Part shown: in pieces, positions 8,983 to 15,383 of the stretch
How positions within the stretch are numbered: position 1 is the first letter of the stretch
Layout: every line of letters begins with the position of its first letter
Assembly: GCF_001294205.1 (NCBI RefSeq)
Contig: NZ_LAQT01000010.1
Span: forward strand, 1 to 64,000
Length of the DNA: 64,000 nucleotides
DNA from: Amantichitinum ursilacus
Lineage (GTDB): Bacteria; Pseudomonadota; Gammaproteobacteria; Burkholderiales; Chitinibacteraceae
Reading direction: 5' to 3'
Notes under the pieces: model-generated
Databases searched by the model: none
What the model was told of the DNA's origin: nothing
Seen by the model: only the letters and a program-made list of their open reading frames with translations
Program-made: the position numbers and the translations under genes

Positions 8983-9780
8983 TCACCGTATTTGCGGCAC
9001 CGAATCGGGCTTGATGTAGGTCACGCTGCGAGCGGTGATGGAAGGGTCGCAGACGACATGTTCCATTCCGGAAGGTGTCTTCGCTTTGGGCAGCGGCACG
9101 CCGTACGTTACTTCATAGCCAGCGGGCAGTGGTGGCTTGCGGTAGTCGATACCAGGGGCGATCGGGTATCGAGTGCCAAGATAGGTCCTGTACGTAGAAT
9201 TTTCGACGAAGATGGCCGCGTCCGTGGCGACGATGGAAAAATTTTTCGTGCTGTCGGGATCGCAGCCGAAGTCGATATAAGACAGCGCTTGCCAAGTGCG
9301 ACCACTGTCCGTCGAATACGCTATCGCCGCGCCGGTGCCCTTGTCCCCACAAATGCCCGCCGGAGATGCAGGAAATGCCAGATTCTTTCCACCAGGCGCA
9401 TCAACAACGAGTCGGCCTTGATAAATTGCGAAGCCACCGGGCAATTCCGCTTTTATCGCTTGCTTGTCATCGTGATAAAACACCTGCCCCAGATCGTCGT
9501 AGCGGCTCTTGTGGACGCATGACGGGTAGTTTTCGAGTGTGACGTACCGGTGATCATCAATCCGGTAGATCACCTGCGGGTCCACATCATATTTGGGAAC
9601 GCCCCTGGTTACCGTCCGGGTGGCGGGTACGGCGCCAACAGCACCGGGCAGCGCGGCAAGACCGCAGCCTGTCAACGATGCGGTAGCAGAAATGACCACT
9701 AAAATGGCGATGGATGCGAGATGCGGAGCCGACGTGTGTGTACGCGCCGCGGTCACTAATTCCAGGAGATATTGCCGCAT
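8983..9780 (-). CDS. tli3: T6SS immunity lipoprotein, Tli3-like
   Basis: Tli3 is the periplasmic immunity protein that binds and neutralises Tle3. The 265-residue product has an N-terminal hydrophobic segment (about residues 22-38) ending in a lipobox, S-L-T-G-C with Cys near residue 39, so it is probably a lipidated protein anchored facing the periplasm, where the toxin acts. The mature part contains YRIDDHRYVTLENYPSC, CGDKGTGAAIAYSTDSGRTW and a beta-rich character. AAGGA lies ten bases before the ATG. Immunity comes first and the effector follows by six bases, so the two are surely co-transcribed. The assignment rests on both the lipobox and the neighbour; the protein alone would be harder to call. 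Confidence 0.75.
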   Translation of the reverse strand: MRQYLLELVTAARTHTSAPHLASIAILVVISATASLTGCGLAALPGAVGAVPATRTVTRGVPKYDVDPQVIYRIDDHRYVTLENYPSCVHKSRYDDLGQVFYHDDKQAIKAELPGGFAIYQGRLVVDAPGGKNLAFPASPAGICGDKGTGAAIAYSTDSGRTWQALSYIDFGCDPDSTKNFSIVATDAAIFVENSTYRTYLGTRYPIAPGIDYRKPPLPAGYEVTYGVPLPKAKTPSGMEHVVCDPSITARSVTYIKPDSVPQIR

Positions 9781-10186
9781 GCCGTCCCATCCTTCGCTGT
9801 GATTGATGTGTCGATCGAACGCGAGATTAGGTGACAGGCGGCTCAGGCGTCTGTGATGGATTCAGGTTGCGAAATGACGTTGGCAACGAGCGCCAGCGAG
9901 ACCGCAATTACAAGAAAATGGGCCGTAGATGTTGGCCAGGTGCGCGGGCCTTTTGTTTTTGGCAAGGCGCCTCAGAAGCGGTCAGCTGCGACCTGATAAA
10001 GAACTGAAAGCCACCATGCGCCATTTTGCAATATCGATCGCAGCGCCCGTCGCAGTGATCCCGGCTTTGTTGCTACTCCGGCTGCCAGCGTGCCAACAGT
10101 TGAGGTCGTTTAGAGTCGGGCTTGCCGGTGCCGCAGCTCGAAGCGGTCTGTAATCGGTCGACATGGCGTCGACCACGCGCCCAAAA
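9781..10186. other. Intergenic region upstream of tli3
   Basis: No supported gene in about 400 bases. It should hold the leftward promoter of tli3-tle3. A small open frame at 9929-10153 has no ribosome-binding site and no recognisable features. The stretch leads into a terminator and a truncated tRNA that mark the edge of the island. Confidence 0.6.
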
Positions 10187-10213
10187 CAAAAAGGCCACCC
10201 CGAAGGATGGCCT
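10187..10213 (-). terminator. Intrinsic terminator of the truncated tRNA-Lys copy
   Basis: Read leftward, a nine-base-pair stem (AGGCCATCC, loop TTCG, GGGTGGCCT, with one G-T pair) is followed by a T-run. It closely resembles the terminator at 13825-13850 behind the intact tRNA-Lys, so the duplication or att region extended beyond the tRNA itself. Confidence 0.8.
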
Positions 10214-10226
10214 GTCTGCTTTTGAT

Positions 10227-10287
10227 TCTTTGGTGGGTCGTGCGGGATTCGAACCTGCGACAAACGGATTAAAAGTCCGCTGCTCTA
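10227..10287 (-). pseudogene. 3' fragment of tRNA-Lys(UUU); left attachment repeat
   Basis: These 61 bases are identical to 13862-13922, which cover the anticodon arm, variable loop, T arm, acceptor 3' strand and CCA of the intact tRNA-Lys(UUU). The match stops abruptly at 10287, after the anticodon stem, and the D arm and 5' acceptor strand are missing, so it cannot fold as a tRNA. The fragment itself is 10231-10287. A displaced tRNA 3' end opposite an intact gene is the usual scar of site-specific integration at a tRNA. Confidence 0.88.
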
Positions 10288-10375
10288 AATGTTCGACTAC
10301 GTTGATCTACATATCCACATGGCCACAAAAGCCGCATAATTACTAGAATTCGGTACACTTATAAAATTAACCGCG

Positions 10376-10730
10376 TTGAATTTCACCGCCCGCTTATCGC
10401 TGGGTCATAGTGGCCATACCCACGACTACAACGTGATGTTCTCTGAACATGGCCACGCGCACGAGGCCGACATCATCAACATGGCAGTCGGTGAATACCA
10501 GGATGCGCACGAACGCGCCCCACGCCAACAACATCCCCGCCGTTTCGTCAATCGGCACACAACGACAAGCCAGATTATCGTTCTTGGCCTGACGGGTGGT
10601 CCCGTACCATGCCCGATCCAAACGCTGGAATGGATTTGGCGATTTCGCCCGCAAGGCACCGTTTGTATCCGGTGTTCTCATCCTGTTAGTAGGGCTATAT
10701 GTGGGTTACCAAGGCCTTGTAGCAATGAGC
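10376..10730 (+). pseudogene. rcnA: Decayed nickel/cobalt exporter (RcnA/NicO family) fragment
   Basis: In the first frame the translation has a His-rich stretch (GHSGHTHDYN, HGHAHEAD), then YQDAHERA, then TTSQIIVLGLTGGPVPCP. That is the loop and metal-site region of RcnA-type exporters, where family members read close to YQDAHERAHA and LTGGLIPCPAA. The usual HANNI residues after HERA are found in another frame, so there is a frameshift. After PCP the transmembrane middle of the protein is missing. From about 10640, in a different frame, DFARKAPFVSGVLILLVGL and YVGYQGL match the C-terminal helix of the family. The N-terminal membrane segments are also absent. The gene is therefore a relic with an internal deletion and frameshifts. 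The family call is from memory of motifs. Confidence 0.72.
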
Positions 10731-10773
10731 CGGACCGATCTAGAGAACGAACAAATCCAATACCGAGGGAGCT

Positions 10774-11421
10774 ATGATCGGGACTGAATGGCCATTAATC
10801 AAAAGCGTTAGCAACGCTCTGAAAGGCCCACTCTCGTATCTACGAAAAAAGCTGTGGCCGCCAAAAATCGGCTATCAGCTTGCGCCCTCAAACCTGCTAG
10901 AAGTAGTGCGCCCTTATGCGTACAAGGGCAAGATTAAAGAGCTGCTAGGGGAACCCCACCATAAAGCGGCAGGGGTTGAGTCCTATCGCTTTGCGGATGC
11001 ACTTCTGCAGATCATGTATGAGGACGATGAAGACATCCGGTCCGTAACATTCGTTGGCATCAATCCTTGGTGGCCACACAGATTTCGCATCCATCCACTA
11101 AGCCTAACATTGAACCGCTCTACATTTGCCGACGGTTGTGGAAGTGACGCTCTGGAGCTGGAAAAAGATCAATCCAGCAAATTCACTCTCTACTGGAAGA
11201 CAGAGTATTTTGGGTTCCCAGGCAACTACTTACACTTTTCTTTTGGCCTGCTTGAAGCAGCAACTTGGCCCCCGACGACTTGGGATACTCGACCGCAGCC
11301 GGACATCGCTGGCACAGATATGAAATGGATATTACGAAACCCTTCTTCCGTACGATTCAACGCGATTGCGATCACCAAGAAGGAAGAAGGCTTCCCATTC
11401 ATCTGGTCTGCCTTCCAATAG
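10774..11421 (+). CDS. Hypothetical protein of the tRNA-Lys island
   Basis: The 215-residue protein is soluble and has no membrane segment. It carries YKGKIKELLGEPHH near residue 50, a pattern reminiscent of proteins in which a short helix precedes a LGEP turn, such as the ETEC_3214-type domain. It has many Trp and Phe residues (INPWWPHRFRIHPL; TLYWKTEYFGF). I cannot assign a function. G+C is lower than in the flanking genes, consistent with transfer. GGGAG lies a few bases before the ATG. It follows the dead rcnA fragment on the same strand and seems intact. Confidence 0.6.
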   Translation: MIGTEWPLIKSVSNALKGPLSYLRKKLWPPKIGYQLAPSNLLEVVRPYAYKGKIKELLGEPHHKAAGVESYRFADALLQIMYEDDEDIRSVTFVGINPWWPHRFRIHPLSLTLNRSTFADGCGSDALELEKDQSSKFTLYWKTEYFGFPGNYLHFSFGLLEAATWPPTTWDTRPQPDIAGTDMKWILRNPSSVRFNAIAITKKEEGFPFIWSAFQ

Positions 11422-11463
11422 TTGCGGTGCCATCTGTGCCACTCCAAGACTCTGGATTCAAGC

Positions 11464-11704
11464 GGCGCAAACCAGGTTGGCCGTTGTCTCTACCACCATA
11501 ACGCGACGCAGCCGCGTAAAATTCATCAACCGCAGCGCGTGAATCAGCGGAAAACGCAAGAAGGAAGCCCTCGCCGGGAGTCGAGATAGTCTCCGCCGCC
11601 AGTTTGAGCTCAACCTATCGCCCCCTCTTCCTAGCCTAACCAATAGCGGAGCCGTCTGCCCAGACCCGCACATAACCCAATGGCGCGAACATTGAGTCGT
11701 AGAA
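11464..11704 (-). pseudogene. Glyoxalase/VOC-family gene remnant
   Basis: Read on the minus strand from 11704, the frame gives FYDSMFAPLGYVRVWADG, then AIG, a stop, ARKRGR and another stop, then VELKLAAETISTPGEG, and FLLAFSADSRAAVDEFYAAA followed by SRYGGRDNGQPGL. This is the second half of a vicinal-oxygen-chelate protein; live relatives read FYDALLAPLGY near the start and AVDAFHAAALAAGGRDNGAPGLR near the end. Two in-frame stops, no proper start, and loss of the YHPNYYGAFVLDPDG end show it is dead. It sits between the hypothetical gene and the toxin-antitoxin pair. Confidence 0.7.
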
Positions 11705-11795
11705 ATGGGCCGCGCCACAAGTCTGCAAAAGCAAACGAAAGATGGTGAAGCATGCCCCGTCACACCCTTAAGAACGTCAAGCATACGAACAAGGT

Positions 11796-12323
11796 TCACT
11801 CCGGAACGCGAAGGACAAACGTTCCCGAGCAGTGGTTGCGTAAAACATCCCAGAATACTTCTGTACGAACGCCATAAAGCTGGCAAATATCAGGAAGCAT
11901 TACCCTGTTTTTCCGTTGCATCAGTCCAGCTTCAAACGATACAACGGTATAGCCGTATGCCCTTCCTGCCGCGATCAAAAACGCATCAGCGTAATTGATG
12001 TCAGCAAACTGCCTTAGGGCAGCGAGTTGGTAATGATTTCGGTCAATAGCGACTTGCTGTACGGCCCCGTAGTGCGTCATCACGTTTGCATCGCGTAGAT
12101 CGTCGATGAAGAAGGTGTCGGGCAGCCGTTCATGCACCCATCTGACCAACACATCGTCGGCATCGCCTCGCAGCAATTCCGAACGTACACTTTGAGTACT
12201 AAACACCAATCCAGCTTCATGCGCAGCGGCCACCCAATCCCAGAACGCAGCGCAGTACCCAAAGTGGTAATGGAAATTCTTGGCCTGGATGAAGATATTG
12301 GAGTCGAACAGGTATCTGGGCAT
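11796..12323 (-). CDS. DUF4411 protein, PIN-like putative toxin
   Basis: The 175-residue protein begins YLFDSNIFIQAKNFHY with the first acidic residue of a PIN-like active site (Asp8). It continues FWDWVAAAHEAGLVFS, a Glu in VRSELL, and DINYADAFLIAAGRAYGYTVVSFE with further acidic residues (Asp near residue 133). This is the DUF4411 arrangement: PIN-fold putative RNases that are regularly encoded just after an ImmA/IrrE-type gene. Its ATG overlaps the stop of that gene by one base (TAATG), so translation is coupled. A toxin role as a metal-dependent RNase is inferred from the family and the pairing, not shown. Confidence 0.8.
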   Translation of the reverse strand: MPRYLFDSNIFIQAKNFHYHFGYCAAFWDWVAAAHEAGLVFSTQSVRSELLRGDADDVLVRWVHERLPDTFFIDDLRDANVMTHYGAVQQVAIDRNHYQLAALRQFADINYADAFLIAAGRAYGYTVVSFEAGLMQRKNRVMLPDICQLYGVRTEVFWDVLRNHCSGTFVLRVPE

Positions 12324-13444
12324 TATTGTTTGAATTGCTTATCAAGCTTGAAAACACCGTCAGGCTTCACGTGCAGCAGACCTGCAGCTTCCCGGAGCAT
12401 CGTCCGGCCATTCATGGCGCTGTTGACGATTGCACGAGTAAAACGCTTGCTGTTCTTCACTGGAACAATCCGCCAGAAGTCTCCCCCAGTGCCTTTTTTC
12501 TTTGGTAGCGAGTTCGCAAATGCAACGTACTCATCCCAAGAGATGTACCCAAAGTCAAATGCACGCCTGGCAATCACCAACGAGCTGACCTTAAAGTGAC
12601 GCGATAAAGCAATGAATGGCGCGTCGGCTTGCTCTGCCCACTTCGCCTGAAACTCTTCGACTGGCGTCAAGAACTCCGCCGCTACTTGATTGCAATACCG
12701 TTCCACACGCGTATGGGGACTGTGCGCCGAACTAACCGAAGTGTCGCTCACACCGCTTTCACCAACCCAGATGTGGGCTAATTCATGCAACAGTGTGAAT
12801 ACCCATGCAGCTTCCGCATCATGCCCATTTATAAAAATCAAAGGGGCCTTCTTATCTGCAAGTGCAAAACCACGGAATTCGGAAACAGATAGCTGGCGCT
12901 TGTTATTGAACCCCACTACACCGTTCTTAAAAACAAGAATGCCTAGGGTTTCAATTCGTTCAGACAGCAAAGAAAAGTACTCGGCGGGTGTTCCGCAACT
13001 GGCGCGATCCTGCGCCGTAACCCCAAGCGAACTTTTGATCTGCGAAGCAACGACAGCGGGAGAAGCCGCGTTCATGTCTACGGAACCGACCACGGCTACA
13101 TCCGGCAACCCCATCTCAGTAACGTATTCTTCATACCAAGACTGTTTCGCTTGCACGTCATCAAGCGTATCCCAAAAATCACTTGTTAACGGCGTTGGAT
13201 AAGGAGCTTGGCGCAGATCAGGAATCCGGGCTTGCAGAACAGGTGGTTCGCTCAGGAAGAAAAAACCGAACGGAACCCGCGACAGGTTTGCCAACTTCTC
13301 CAGTTGTTTGGCGGTCATCTCGCCACTGAGGAACTGTTCAATGCGGCTTTGGCCCACAATGCGCTCCGCCAAATCCTGAAGGCCAGTGTGGGCATTGTTT
13401 GCTGCCCATTCAAGCATGCGAGTGGAGATGCGAAGCGTTGTCAT
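12323..13444 (-). CDS. ImmA/IrrE-family metallopeptidase with N-terminal helix-turn-helix
   Basis: The protein is 373 residues. Residues 1-65 resemble a helix-turn-helix/XRE region (LQDLAERIVGQSRIEQFLSGEMTAKQLEKLANLSRVPFGFFFL). The zinc-peptidase core has VFTLLHELAHIWVG near residue 222 (HExxH) and NQVAAEFLTP about 30 residues later, supplying the third metal ligand. Members cleave or hold repressors and act as antitoxins or regulators. Together with the overlapping DUF4411 gene it forms a two-gene module of toxin-antitoxin type. A palindrome and promoter lie directly upstream. Codon use and G+C are lower than in neighbouring housekeeping genes. Confidence 0.85.
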   Translation of the reverse strand: MTTLRISTRMLEWAANNAHTGLQDLAERIVGQSRIEQFLSGEMTAKQLEKLANLSRVPFGFFFLSEPPVLQARIPDLRQAPYPTPLTSDFWDTLDDVQAKQSWYEEYVTEMGLPDVAVVGSVDMNAASPAVVASQIKSSLGVTAQDRASCGTPAEYFSLLSERIETLGILVFKNGVVGFNNKRQLSVSEFRGFALADKKAPLIFINGHDAEAAWVFTLLHELAHIWVGESGVSDTSVSSAHSPHTRVERYCNQVAAEFLTPVEEFQAKWAEQADAPFIALSRHFKVSSLVIARRAFDFGYISWDEYVAFANSLPKKKGTGGDFWRIVPVKNSKRFTRAIVNSAMNGRTMLREAAGLLHVKPDGVFKLDKQFKQ

Positions 13445-13450
13445 CGATGC

Positions 13451-13482
13451 ACTATAACAAGTTACTTATATGCTGGTCAGCA
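13451..13482 (-). promoter_or_regulatory. Promoter and operator-like palindrome before the ImmA-DUF4411 pair
   Basis: On the minus strand, a -10 of TATAGT (13456-13451) lies six bases before the ATG, and an imperfect -35 (TGACCA) is 17 bases upstream. The -35 overlaps TGCTGGTCAGCA (13471-13482), in which TGCTG and CAGCA form an inverted repeat. The spacing would put the transcription start at or very near the ATG, so the mRNA may be leaderless. The palindrome would suit autorepression through the ImmA protein's helix-turn-helix. Confidence 0.5.
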
Positions 13483-13824
13483 TTAGGAAAAGACCTGTGG
13501 CGAGAAAGCGAAAACTTCCATGCCTTGGCCAAATGACTCCAGGTTAGCAAAAAAATGGCCAAAATCCACCGTTTTTATGTAACCCGCAGAATGTGGGCAT
13601 GGCAAGCAAGTAGGGGTTTAACCCCGCCGGAGGCCGCATTCCGCCTTTATGCTAAGCCAACACATACACTTGACAGCAGTTTGCTAAAACCCCAGTTAGG
13701 CGCATTTAGTGTGATTGCGCATTTTCTGACACCGAGGACGGTTAAGAGCCTGAGGAAGCGATTGGGCAAGCCGCCAACCCATCAAGGTTTTGTCTACACC
13801 TAGTCTACACGGAGGCCGAAAAGC
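13483..13824. other. Right part of the island without a recognisable gene
   Basis: About 340 bases. An 82-codon frame at 13555-13803 on the plus strand has no ribosome-binding site and no family I know; it is rich in basic residues near its end (KSLRKRLGKPP) and is not an integrase fragment that I can recognise. Two TAGTCTACAC-like or TGTCTACAC words near 13793-13810 may belong to the attachment region. Confidence 0.45.
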
Positions 13825-13850
13825 AAAAAGGCCACCCCGAAGGGTAGCCT
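13825..13850 (-). terminator. Intrinsic terminator of tRNA-Lys(UUU)
   Basis: Leftward: GGCTACCC, loop TTCG, GGGTGGCC, then TTTTT. It lies 16 bases past the CCA end of the tRNA. The near-copy at 10187-10213 has a different stem sequence in one arm, so the two are diverged duplicates. Confidence 0.85.
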
Positions 13851-13865
13851 AAGTGCTTGAATCTT

Positions 13866-13941
13866 TGGTGGGTCGTGCGGGATTCGAACCTGCGACAAAC
13901 GGATTAAAAGTCCGCTGCTCTACCAACTGAGCTAACGACCC
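13866..13941 (-). tRNA. tRNA-Lys (anticodon UUU)
   Basis: 76 bases with encoded CCA. Acceptor GGGTCGT pairs with ACGACCC, the D arm contains AGCTCAGTTGGTAGAGC, the anticodon loop is CTTTTAA (UUU anticodon), and the T arm is GCAGG TTCGAAT CCCGC. The 3' portion is the crossover region used by the adjacent island. Promoter and terminator are both clear. Confidence 0.97.
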
Positions 13942-13953
13942 AAAGAGCCAGCG

Positions 13954-13982
13954 ATTATGCCGAAGGCCTTTTAGGCCGTCAA
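13954..13982 (-). promoter_or_regulatory. Sigma-70 promoter of tRNA-Lys(UUU)
   Basis: Minus strand: -35 TTGACG, 17-base spacer, -10 CATAAT, followed by a GC-rich discriminator, the typical signature of stringently controlled stable-RNA promoters. The -10 lies 12 bases before the mature tRNA 5' end. Confidence 0.8.
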
Positions 13983-14041
13983 CCACTCACACCAACTTTT
14001 TTGAAACTTTTTTACATTTCTGCAATTTTGCTGCTATGGGC

Positions 14042-14485
14042 TCAGGCCTGATCGGCGGCGTCATCTGCAGCGGAGGCGGATTCTACGTCAGCTTTTGCCG
14101 CAGTGGAAGCCCCCTTGGTGGCGGCTGCGGCGGCTTTGGCTTTTTCCTGGGCCGCATCCACCAGCGCCTGGGCGTGGGTTTTGGCGCCTTCGTCCACTTC
14201 GCCTTCGGGCTTGCCGTTAAGGTTAAAGCGGCGGCCGCCTTTGGCCAGCTGCTTCTGATAGGAGATGCGCGCACAGTGGTTGCTCAGCGCGCGGCTGATC
14301 ACGGTGGCGTCGAAATGCGGCAGCGCTGCGGCCAGCACATCGCCAGTGCCGATCGCCAGCGGCCGGTTCTCCCGCAGGACGGCATAGCGGCGATACATTT
14401 CCTCGGTGACCAGCTGCAATTGTTTACGTTTGCTCTGGCCGCCGATGGCGCTTTGCAGCGCTTGGGCAAGGTTGGAAGTCGACAT
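14042..14485 (-). CDS. proQ: ProQ/FinO-family RNA chaperone
   Basis: ProQ/FinO-domain proteins bind the 3' hairpins of sRNAs and mRNAs and tune their stability. The FinO domain spans about residues 15-95: KRKQLQLVTEEMYRRYAVLRE, RPLAIGTGDVLAAALP and VISRALSNHCARISYQKQLAKGGRRFNL. The tail from about residue 100 is low-complexity Ala/Lys/Asp (AAQEKAKAAAAATKG) and probably disordered. At 147 residues it is shorter than E. coli ProQ (about 230) and resembles the minimal ProQ of Neisseria-type bacteria. It stands alone on its strand between a tRNA and a small acidic protein gene. Confidence 0.88.
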   Translation of the reverse strand: MSTSNLAQALQSAIGGQSKRKQLQLVTEEMYRRYAVLRENRPLAIGTGDVLAAALPHFDATVISRALSNHCARISYQKQLAKGGRRFNLNGKPEGEVDEGAKTHAQALVDAAQEKAKAAAAATKGASTAAKADVESASAADDAADQA

Positions 14486-14611
14486 GGAAGCGATGTGTAT
14501 CTAATTCAAAAGAAAACAAGGATAAGGCCGCCGTTTGCGCAGGGCAATCGAATCACTGTAAGGCGTGGCGTAGACAGCAGTGCCGCGCCTCACAGTTGAC
14601 GTCGCGTGCGC

Positions 14612-14944
14612 TTAGGGTGCAAGTGCATAGCCACGTTTGCCCGCGGCAGCGCGCAGGCGCGGCAGAAACTCGGCCAGCGCGTCAGCGTCGTCGGCAGCCG
14701 GCCACGGTTCGTCCAGCACATCGGTGGCCAGCGCGTTGCACAGGTCTTCGGATGTGGCCGGGTCGTCCAGGCCCCATTCGATGATGTTTTCGCGCACGTG
14801 CTCCCAATCCACCAGCAGATCGGTCAGCTGTTCCGCCGTCAGCGCCAGGCCCGACTGCTCTTGCAGAAACTGGATCGCGCCTGCGATTTCGCCTTCGGAA
14901 AGCGCGTTGTTGTCTTGTTGATCGTCGGAATCGTATGAGGTCAT
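14612..14944 (-). CDS. Small acidic protein of unknown function
   Basis: 110 residues, strongly acidic (MTSYDSDDQQDNNALSEGEIAG, later WPAADDADALAEFLP), with predicted helices and a repeated Glu/Asp-Leu pattern (LTAEQLTDLLVDWEHVRENI; IEWGLDDPATSEDLC). I know no family. It lies upstream of proQ on the same strand, 126 bases apart, so it may have its own transcript. Frame quality (GC bias at third positions) supports it as real. Confidence 0.6.
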   Translation of the reverse strand: MTSYDSDDQQDNNALSEGEIAGAIQFLQEQSGLALTAEQLTDLLVDWEHVRENIIEWGLDDPATSEDLCNALATDVLDEPWPAADDADALAEFLPRLRAAAGKRGYALAP

Positions 14945-14971
14945 GGCGTGGCTCCGCAGGCGGGCTGAAAA

Positions 14972-15000
14972 GGAAAAGGGCTACGTAGCAGCGTAGCCCT
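14972..15000 (-). terminator. Second terminator-like hairpin between tRNA-Lys(CUU) and the acidic-protein gene
   Basis: A perfect nine-base-pair stem, AGGGCTACG with CGTAGCCCT around a six-base loop, is followed leftward by TTTTCCTTTT. It lies 28 bases upstream of the acidic-protein start codon and so would stop leftward read-through from the tRNA, or act as an attenuator. Confidence 0.65.
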
Positions 15001-15181
15001 CAGCAGACTTTTGGTGGGCAGGCGCAGCGATAAAACACGACCTGCGGGCGGCAACAAAAGGCAGGCGCACTGTAACAAAACGAGCCAGGCGCCACAAGCG
15101 GGGATGCGGGGCGGTTTTATGGCCAGATCATTCCTGGCGTTGGCCTGGAACAGGCCTGCAAAGATGCCGGAAACACCAAAC

Positions 15182-15206
15182 AAAAAGGCCACTCCGCAGA
15201 GTGGCC
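15182..15206 (-). terminator. Intrinsic terminator of tRNA-Lys(CUU)
   Basis: Leftward: GGCCACTC, loop TGCG, GAGTGGCC, then TTTTT, located 20 bases past the tRNA CCA end. The stem is perfect at eight base pairs. Confidence 0.88.
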
Positions 15207-15225
15207 TGATCGCTAATAATTTCGC

Positions 15226-15301
15226 TGGTGGGTCGTGAGTGGCTCGAACACTCGACCTACGGATTAAGAGTCCGCTGCTCTACCAACTGAGCTAACGACC
15301 C
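15226..15301 (-). tRNA. tRNA-Lys (anticodon CUU)
   Basis: 76 bases with encoded CCA. The acceptor, D arm and anticodon stem match the UUU isoacceptor nearby, but the anticodon loop is CTCTTAA (CUU anticodon) and the T arm differs (GAGTG TTCGAGC CACTC). It decodes AAG. Confidence 0.97.
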
Positions 15302-15313
15302 AACGAGTCCGCA

Positions 15314-15342
15314 ATCTTAGAGACGCGCCTTACAGCTGTCAA
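15314..15342 (-). promoter_or_regulatory. Sigma-70 promoter of tRNA-Lys(CUU)
   Basis: Minus strand: consensus -35 TTGACA, 17-base spacer, -10 TAAGAT, with the -10 about 12 bases before the tRNA. The geometry is the same as at the UUU gene. Confidence 0.82.
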
Positions 15343-15383
15343 GCCCTGCCCCGACATTCATTCAGCATGATGCCGTCGCCCGA

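Larger units (their letters stand above)
10227..13922. mobile_element. Genomic island integrated at tRNA-Lys(UUU)
   Basis: The island is bounded by a 61-bp perfect direct repeat (10227-10287 and 13862-13922) made from the 3' part of tRNA-Lys. The interior is visibly poorer in G+C than the surroundings. It holds a hypothetical gene, an ImmA/IrrE-DUF4411 pair, and decayed rcnA and glyoxalase fragments. No tyrosine recombinase, excisionase or transposase is recognisable, so it is either a remnant whose integrase was deleted or a satellite that used an integrase in trans. An alternative is a tandem tRNA-Lys duplication with later insertion of DNA; the partner terminator copies make this worth considering. 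Confidence 0.75.

Noticed and set aside
9929-10153. A 74-codon open frame between tli3 and the island
   Set aside because: No ribosome-binding site, no family features, and it sits in a region expected to be promoter and terminator.
11458-11886. A 142-codon minus-strand frame covering the VOC remnant and the end of the DUF4411 gene
   Set aside because: A different frame of the same strand gives recognisable VOC words with stops, and the frame overlaps the DUF4411 coding region; its own product has no family character.
13555-13803. An 82-codon plus-strand frame as a truncated integrase
   Set aside because: The position near the attachment repeat is tempting, but no tyrosine-recombinase motif (R...HxxR...Y) is visible and no ribosome-binding site precedes it.
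13866-15301. The two intact tRNA-Lys genes as duplicates made by the island
   Set aside because: They have different anticodons (UUU and CUU), different T arms, and their own promoters and terminators; only the truncated copy at 10231 shares sequence with the attachment repeat.
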